Positions 19,237 through 25,692 of a stretch of DNA of 25,692 nucleotides are shown in pieces (positions within the stretch are counted from its first letter, which is position 1; every line of letters starts with the position of its first letter). The DNA lies in assembly GCA_003427395.1 (NCBI GenBank), contig BFEA01000005.1, positions 8,079,510-8,105,201 of the forward strand. Reading direction: 5' to 3'. Under the pieces are notes generated by a model that was given only the letters and a program-made list of their open reading frames with translations, searched no databases and was not told the origin of the DNA. Origin of the DNA: Chara braunii (Eukaryota > Streptophyta > Charophyceae > Charales > Characeae). The position numbers and the translations under genes are program-made.

Positions 19237-20210
19237 AATGTTGTCTTGATCGCATTAGTTTATCCCCTAAGTCGATGTAGTTACTAAAATTTTTTTGCCT
19301 ACTTTCGGAGTGTCATTTGTGCTTTGCATTCAATTTTTCTTCTCTTACTCGGTCGACGACCTTGAGACATCATCTAAGTTCGAATAGCCCAGTCATGCGT
19401 GAATGTAGAGTTATTTGGTCATCTGAGTTTAATGAGATTCGAACTTAGGTTTGTGTTTTGACAGTTTATAGGTGACACTGCTTTCAAATTGCTTTTAATA
19501 CTGAACTTTGCACGTGTTTTCATTTAAGGGTGTTGTTGTAGTTTCAAGCAAGATTTTTGTACGTATTTTCGGAGTGTCCGCTGCACTTTGCTTGCAAATT
19601 GTAACAATTATTTTTCTTCCAAGGTCACATACAAGGTCATTCTGTTCTTTTAATGTTTTTATATTTCAATCATTTCGAAATCTGATGTTCCCTGCCCAAA
19701 CAAACTTAAGGTTTACATTGTGCATTGCCAAGTTGAACTTGATGCGACACTCACGACATTTCACTTAGTCTAGCTTTTACACTTTGTCTAAGTCTCGCGT
19801 TTTGCAATATGTGACTGTCCATATTGTGTAAGCTTGATATTATACTTAATATATGACTTCTTGGATTTTGTGATAGAATGGATGTATTCATGTTATGAAA
19901 GGTTGAGATATACAATACTTGACTCATGAAACTTGTATTGATGCAGATATGCAATTTTATTTTGAAACAGAATCATGGCTGTATTCATGTTTATCTTATG
20001 AAAGGTTGAGATATACAATAGTTGACTAATGAAACTTGTATTCATGCAGATATGCAATTTTTCTTTTGAATACGTGAATATACAATATTTGTTAATAAGA
20101 TGCTAAAATCCTTCGTTTTTGTTGTTAAATTTATTTTTTTTCTGGCAAATTTGTTAATTTTATTATATTCACTTTTTACAAAACATTTCATTTTTAACGA
20201 AAACACCGTT
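19237..20210. other. AT-rich 3' flank of the transposase gene, no gene
   Basis: No credible gene. It contains two diverged copies of TTTCGGAGTGTC followed by TTTGCNTNCAAATT-like sequence (about 19303-19335 and 19566-19600), and the duplication listed separately. Likely untranslated or terminal part of the mobile element before the pentamer satellite starts. Confidence 0.55.
19875..20065. repeat. ~95-bp tandem duplication in AT-rich flank
   Basis: AGAATGGATGTATTCATG to GATATGCAATTTT (19875-19957) is repeated at 19969-20061 with a few small insertions. Shared blocks include TTATGAAAGGTTGAGATATA, TACAATANTTGACT, ATGAAACTTGTATT and ATGCAGATATGCAATTTT. Confidence 0.88.
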
Positions 20211-23200
20211 TACGATACTATACTATGTTTAACGACAATCTAATCTACTATACTCTACAACACTTTATGACACTTCACTGTACTCTCCTCTACTCTATTG
20301 TCCGACATTATACTCTACTCAACAACAATCTACTTTAGTATGTTATACGACACTTTATAACACTCTACTCTACTCTACAATACAATACTTTGCTCTACGA
20401 CAATCTACCATACTATACTCTACGACAATTTATGACACTCCACTCTACTTTACTCTACCTTAAGACACTCTCCTCTCCTCTCCTCTACTCAACAACCATC
20501 TACTCTACTATACTATACAACACCTTATGACACTCTACTCTATTCTACTATACTCTATTTTACTCTGCTCTACTTTACTCTACGACTCTCTACTCTACAA
20601 CACGCTACGACAGTCTACTCTAAGACACTTTACTCTCTTCTCCTCTACTGTACGACACTCAACTTTACTTTACTCTACTCTACGACACTCTAGGACATTC
20701 TACTTTTCACCACTCTACTCAACTCTACTTTATGACACTCTACTTTACTCTACGACACTTTACGACATCGTTTTGCACTCTATGACACTCTACGATACGC
20801 TACGACACGCAACAAAACTCTACTCTATTGTACGACACTCTTCTCTATTGTACTCTACTCTACTCTACTCTACTCTAGTCTACTCGACGACACTCGACGA
20901 CACTCTTATGTACTCTACTCTACTCTACGACACTCTACTATACTCTACGATACTCTATTCTGCTCAACGATACTCTAGGACACTCTTCTCTACTCTACAA
21001 CACTGTACTCTACTCTACTCTACTCTACTCTACTCTACGACATTTTACTCTATTCTACGATACTCTAGGATAATCTACTGCACTCTACGACGTTGTACTC
21101 TGCTATACTCAACGACACTCTATTTTACTTTACGACACTCTATGAAACTCTACTCTACTCTACCCTACTCTACGACACTCTACTCTACTGTGCGTCACTC
21201 TACTCTATTCTATGACACTCTATGACACTCTGTTCTACTCTAGTCTGCAACGCTCTACTACACTCTATTATACAACACTCTATTTTATTGTAGTCTACTC
21301 TACGACACCCTATTATACTCTACTCTACTCGACGATTTCCCATGACACTATACTCTACTCTACTTTACTCTACTCAACGACAATCTACTCTACTTTGCTC
21401 TACAACACTCTACAACACTCTATGACATTTTTCTGTAATCTATGACAGTCTACGACACACTACGATACTCTACCGTACTCTACTCTACTCTGTTTTACTC
21501 TACTCTACAACACTCTACTCTACTCTACGGCACTCTACTCTATTAGATTTTACTCTACGCCACTATACGACACTCTACTCTACTCAAGTCTACTCTACGA
21601 CACTCTACTCTACTCAAGTCTACTCTACGACACGTTATTCTACTCTACCCAATGTACTATACTCTACTATACTTTACTATACTCTACTCTACTACACTCT
21701 TCTCTTCTACACTGTACTATACTCTAAGAAACTGTACGACACTCTACTCTACTCTGAAAAACTCTACTACACTCTACAATAACTCTACTCTTCTCTACGA
21801 CACTACTCTACTCTTCTCTAAGACACTCTAATATACTCTACTCTATGACCCTCTACTCTACTCTACAACACTTTACTTTACAACACTCTTCTCTATGACA
21901 CTTTACTCTACTATACTCTACGACACTCTAATCTACTCCAAGACACTCTAGGACACTCTACTTTACTCCACGACACTGTGCTCTACGACACTCTACTCTA
22001 CTCTACTCTACTCTACTCTACAATAGTGTACTTTACTCTATGACACTCTATGACACTCTGCTCTACTCTGCGAGAATCTACTCTACGCTATGACACTCTA
22101 CTCTACGACACTTTATGACACTCTACTCTACTCTACGACACTTTACGACACTTTATGACACTCTACAATACTCTACTCTATTCTGCTGTATGACACTCTA
22201 CTCTACTTTTCTCTACGTCGCAACCCTCTGCTCTACTCTACTCTATTGTACTCTACGACAATCTACTCTATGATACTCTACTCTTCTCAACAACACGCTA
22301 CTCTCCTCTACAATAGTCTCATGTAATCTACTCGACGACACTCTGCTCTACTCTATGGCACTCTCCGACACTCTACTGTACTCTTCGACACTCGACTCTA
22401 CTCTTCTCCTCAACACTCTACGACACTATACTCTATTATATTCTACTTTACTTTACGACACTTTAATCTACTCTACCACACTCTACGATTCTCTACGACA
22501 CTTTACTTTACGACACTCAATGAGACTCTACTCTATGACACTCTACTCTACTTTGCGACGCTCCACTTTACTCTATGACACTCTACGACACTATATTATA
22601 CTCTACTCTACGACACTCTAGTCTACTTTACTCTACTCTGTGACACTCTACTTTACTGTACTTTATTGTACTTTACTTTACTCTACTCTACTCTATTCTA
22701 CTCTACACTTCTCTACGGTATTCTACTCTACTCTACTCTACTCTTCTCTACTCTACGACAATTTACTCTCCTCTATGACACTCTATTGTAATTTACTTGA
22801 CGACACTCTATGATATTCTACTCTACTCTATTCTGCTCTATTACACTCTTCTTTACTCTACGATACTCTTCTCTTCGACGCTCTACTCTCCTCTACGACA
22901 CTCTACTCTCCTCTACGACACTCTATTGTATGACATTTTATGGCATTCTACGACACTCTATCATACTCTACTCTGTTCTATGACACTTCACTCGATTCGA
23001 CACTACCCAATTCTACGACATTCTACGACACTCTACTCTACTATACGACACTCTATAACACTCTACGACACTTTATGACACTCTACTCTACTTTATGATA
23101 CTCTACTCTACTCAATGATATTGTACTATACTTTACCCCAGTCTACGACACTCTACGACACTCTAGGACACTCTACGCCACTCTACTATACTGTGCTCTA

Positions 23201-25070
23201 CGACACTTTGCGACACTCTACGCTACTCTATGATACTCTACTCTACTATACGACACTCTACTCTACTATACTTTACTCTACGACACTTTACGACACTCTA
23301 CTCCGGTCTACTCTACGACACTCTACTCTAGTCTACTTTACTCTACTCTATTCTACTCTACTCTACTCTACTCTACTCTACTCTACCTACTCTACTCTAC
23401 TCTACTCTACCCTACTCTACTCCACTCTACTGTACTGTACTCTACTACACTCTACTCTACTCTACGACACTCTATAACACTCTGCTCTATAACACCCTAC
23501 TTTACTCTACACGACACTTTACTCTACTCTACTCCATGGCACTCTACTCTAGTCTAGTCTACTCTACTCTACTCTACTCTATGCTACTTTACTCTACTCT
23601 ACTCTACTCTACTCTACTATACGACACTCTACTCTACTCTATGACACTGTACGACACTCTACCCTACTCTACGCAACTTTAATTTATTCTACAACACGCT
23701 ACGACACACTACTATACGAGACTTTACTCTACTCTACGATCCTATATTTTACTCTGTAACACCCTACTTTACTCTACTTGACGACACTTTACTCTACTCT
23801 ACTCCATGACACTCTACTCTAGTCTAATCTACTGTACGACACTTCACTCTACTCTACGATACTCTACGACACTTTACGACGTTCTACTCTTCTCTACGAC
23901 ACTCTACTCTACTCTACGCAACCTTAGTCTATTCTACAACACGCTACGACACTCTACTCTACTCTACTCTACTTTACTGTACTCTACTCTACGATACTAT
24001 ATTATACTCTACGACAATCCACTATACTATACTCTGCGACAATTTATGACATTCCGCTCTACTCTACGATACTTTACGACACTCTACTCTACTCTACTCT
24101 ACTCTACTCTATGAGACCGTACTCTAGTCAACGACAATCTACTCTACTATACTGTACGACACTTTATGACACCCTGCTGTACTCTATTCTACTCTACTCT
24201 GCGACTCTCTACTCTACGATGCTCTATGACACTCTACTGTACTCTAAGACACCTTACTCTACTTTACTCTACTCTACTCTACTCTACTCTATGACATTCT
24301 GCTCTACTTTACTCTACTCTACAATACTCTACACTACTCTTCCCTACTCTACGATAGTCTACAATACTTGACGACACTCTATTTTACTCTACAAGACTTT
24401 ACAACACTCTACTCTACTCAACTTTACTCTAGTCTACTCTACTCTAGGACACTCTACTTTACTGTACTGTACTCTATTCTACTCTACTCCAAGACACTGT
24501 ACTCTACTTTACTCTACCTTACCCTACTCTACTGTACGACTCTCTACTCCACTTTACTTTACTATACTCTACCCACTCTACTCTACTCTACTGTACTCTA
24601 CTCTACTTTACTCTACTCTACTTTACTCTACTCTACTCTACTCTACTTTACTCTACTCTACTCTACTCTACTCTACCCTACTCTACTACACTTTACTCTA
24701 CTACACTCTACTCTACTACACTCTACTCTACTCTACTCTTCTCTACTACACTCTACTCTATGACACACTACTCTACTTTAGTGTAGCACACTGTATTCCA
24801 CTCCACTCTACAATACTCTACTCTACTTTACAATACCTTATCATACTCTACAATACTCTATGATACTCCACTACACTTTACTCTACTCTACTGTACTCCA
24901 CGCTACTGTACTCTATTGTACGACACTGTACGACAGTCTACGACATTGTACGACACTCTACTCTACGGTACGATACAATACTTAACGACACTCTACAGTA
25001 CTCTACTCTACTCTACGACACAATACTCTACTAATTGATAATTTACTCTAGTATACTCTACTACACCACT
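20211..25070. repeat. 4.9-kb pentanucleotide satellite (ACTCT / ACGAC units)
   Basis: Almost the whole stretch is five-base units, mostly ACTCT interspersed with ACGAC, ACACT and one-base variants such as ATGAC and ACTTT. The plus strand is nearly free of G outside ACGAC/ATGAC, giving strong strand asymmetry. Homogeneous ACTCT runs occur near 23345-23420, 23555-23630 and 24580-24745; elsewhere mixed blocks ACTCTACGAC dominate, suggesting a ten-base higher-order unit. All plus-strand open frames here, with Tyr-Ser-Thr-Leu-Leu repeats of 15 bases, are artefacts of the array. Begins right after the AT-rich flank of the transposase gene. Confidence 0.95.
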
Positions 25071-25226
25071 CGCGGTTAACAACCACTAGAAATTTCAGAA
25101 TGAAAGATTCTGAAGTGGTCTGAAACCGCTGAAATGACCTGTAGACACTTCAGGTCATTTCAGAAGTTTCGGGTGGTTTGCAGGACAAGTTTTATGGTTT
25201 TTTTTTTTTTTTCTGCCTGTTTTTTC
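25071..25226. other. junction between pentamer satellite and 136-bp repeat, with hairpin
   Basis: No gene. A perfect 12-base inverted repeat (TGAAATGACCTG at 25130-25141, CAGGTCATTTCA at 25151-25162) forms a hairpin with a 9-base loop. Words such as CTGAAACCGCTGAA already match the following tandem repeat, so this is its degenerate edge. A T15 tract lies at about 25198-25212. Confidence 0.7.
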
Positions 25227-25692
25227 AGCCACTTCAGGTCATTTCAGGGATTTCAGGTGGGGACCTGAAACCGCTGAAGTGGCTGAAGCTCCTGAATGGG
25301 GTTTCAGGTACCCCCATCTAAATGGTTGGATGAGGGTACCTGAAACCCCTTTCAGAAGCTTCAACCACTTTAGGTCATTTCAGGAATTTCAGGTGGGGAC
25401 CTGAAACCGCTGAAGTGGTTGAAGCTTCTAAATGGGGTTTCAGGTACCCCTATCCAAATGGTTGGATGGGGGTACCTGAATCCCCTTTCAGAAGCTTCAG
25501 CCACTTCAGGTCATTTCAGGAATTTCATATGGGGACCTGAAATCGCTGAAGCGGCTGAAGCTTCTAAAAGGGGTTTCAGGTACCCCCATCCAACCATTTG
25601 GATGGGGGTACCTGAAACCCCTTTCAAAAGCTTCAACCACTTCATGTCATTTCAGGAATTTCAGGTGGGGACCTGAAACCGCTGAAATGGCT
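25227..25692. repeat. 136-bp tandem repeat whose unit is a long hairpin
   Basis: GGACCTGAAA (or GGACCTGAAAT) starts at 25261, 25397, 25533 and 25669, an exact 136-base period, running off the window end. Each unit contains a near-perfect inverted repeat with arms of about 40-45 bases: GCTGAAGCTTCT, GGGGTTTCAGGTACCCCCAT then its complement ATGGGGGTACCTGAAACCCC, AGAAGCTTCA. The central loop is AAATGGTT in units 1 and 2 (25320-25327, 25456-25463) but the reverse complement AACCATTT in unit 3 (25592-25599). A plus-strand open frame here is a repeat artefact. Confidence 0.95.

Noticed and set aside
20527-24763. Series of long plus-strand open frames with Tyr/Ser/Thr/Leu repeats
   Set aside because: They are translations of the pentamer satellite, repeating every 15 bases; the array lacks stops by composition only.

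Overview
This is eukaryotic, repeat-dominated nuclear DNA. It has GT-AG introns that splice in frame, transposon proteins of eukaryotic type (a Ulp1/C48 SUMO-protease domain, and a transposase-like protein resembling DUF7869) and several satellite arrays. No bacterial operons, tRNA or rRNA genes are visible. The protein families and intron style fit a plant-lineage genome, perhaps a streptophyte alga such as Chara, but I cannot prove the species from sequence alone. No intact gene was found; every gene-like region is a decayed mobile-element gene.

Layout. Positions 1-629: AT-rich flank with a hairpin and a 161-bp-period direct repeat. Positions 630-8416, minus strand: one very large decayed gene. 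Its reading frame can be followed from an ATG at 8416 to a stop at 630 through about 14 in-frame stops and several frameshifts. In order it holds a basic N-terminus, an acidic tract, nuclear-localisation-like basic clusters, a ParB-like (GQHN) segment, a segment resembling the SAM-binding motif of an amino-methyltransferase, Gly-rich 62-residue repeats, a short coiled coil, a clear 283-bp intron, and a C-terminal Ulp1 protease with all catalytic residues. Positions 8417-9700: short-period repeats. Positions 9850-10881, minus: a second broken coding remnant, family unknown. Positions 10870-14600: CGATCG-centred palindromic satellites (about 11.0-12.3 and 13.39-13.83 kb, mutually inverted) around a GC-rich spacer with a TATATATA box. 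Positions 14640-15490: further direct repeats. Positions 15568-19236, plus: a decayed DUF7869-like transposase gene with five in-frame stops, a frameshift and a probable 123-bp intron. Positions 19237-20210: AT-rich flank. Positions 20211-25070: a 4.9-kb degenerate ACTCT/ACGAC pentamer satellite. Positions 25227 to the end: a 136-bp tandem repeat in which each unit is a long hairpin, one copy having its loop flipped.

Reading. Two unrelated large mobile-element genes face each other (minus on the left, plus on the right) across a satellite cluster. Both decayed mainly by substitution: nearly all stops can be explained by single C-to-T or G-to-A changes, as expected of methylated, silenced DNA. 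The most interesting item is the left gene, whose apparent ParB-like + methyltransferase-like + SUMO-protease architecture would be an unusual element-encoded system if confirmed on an intact relative.
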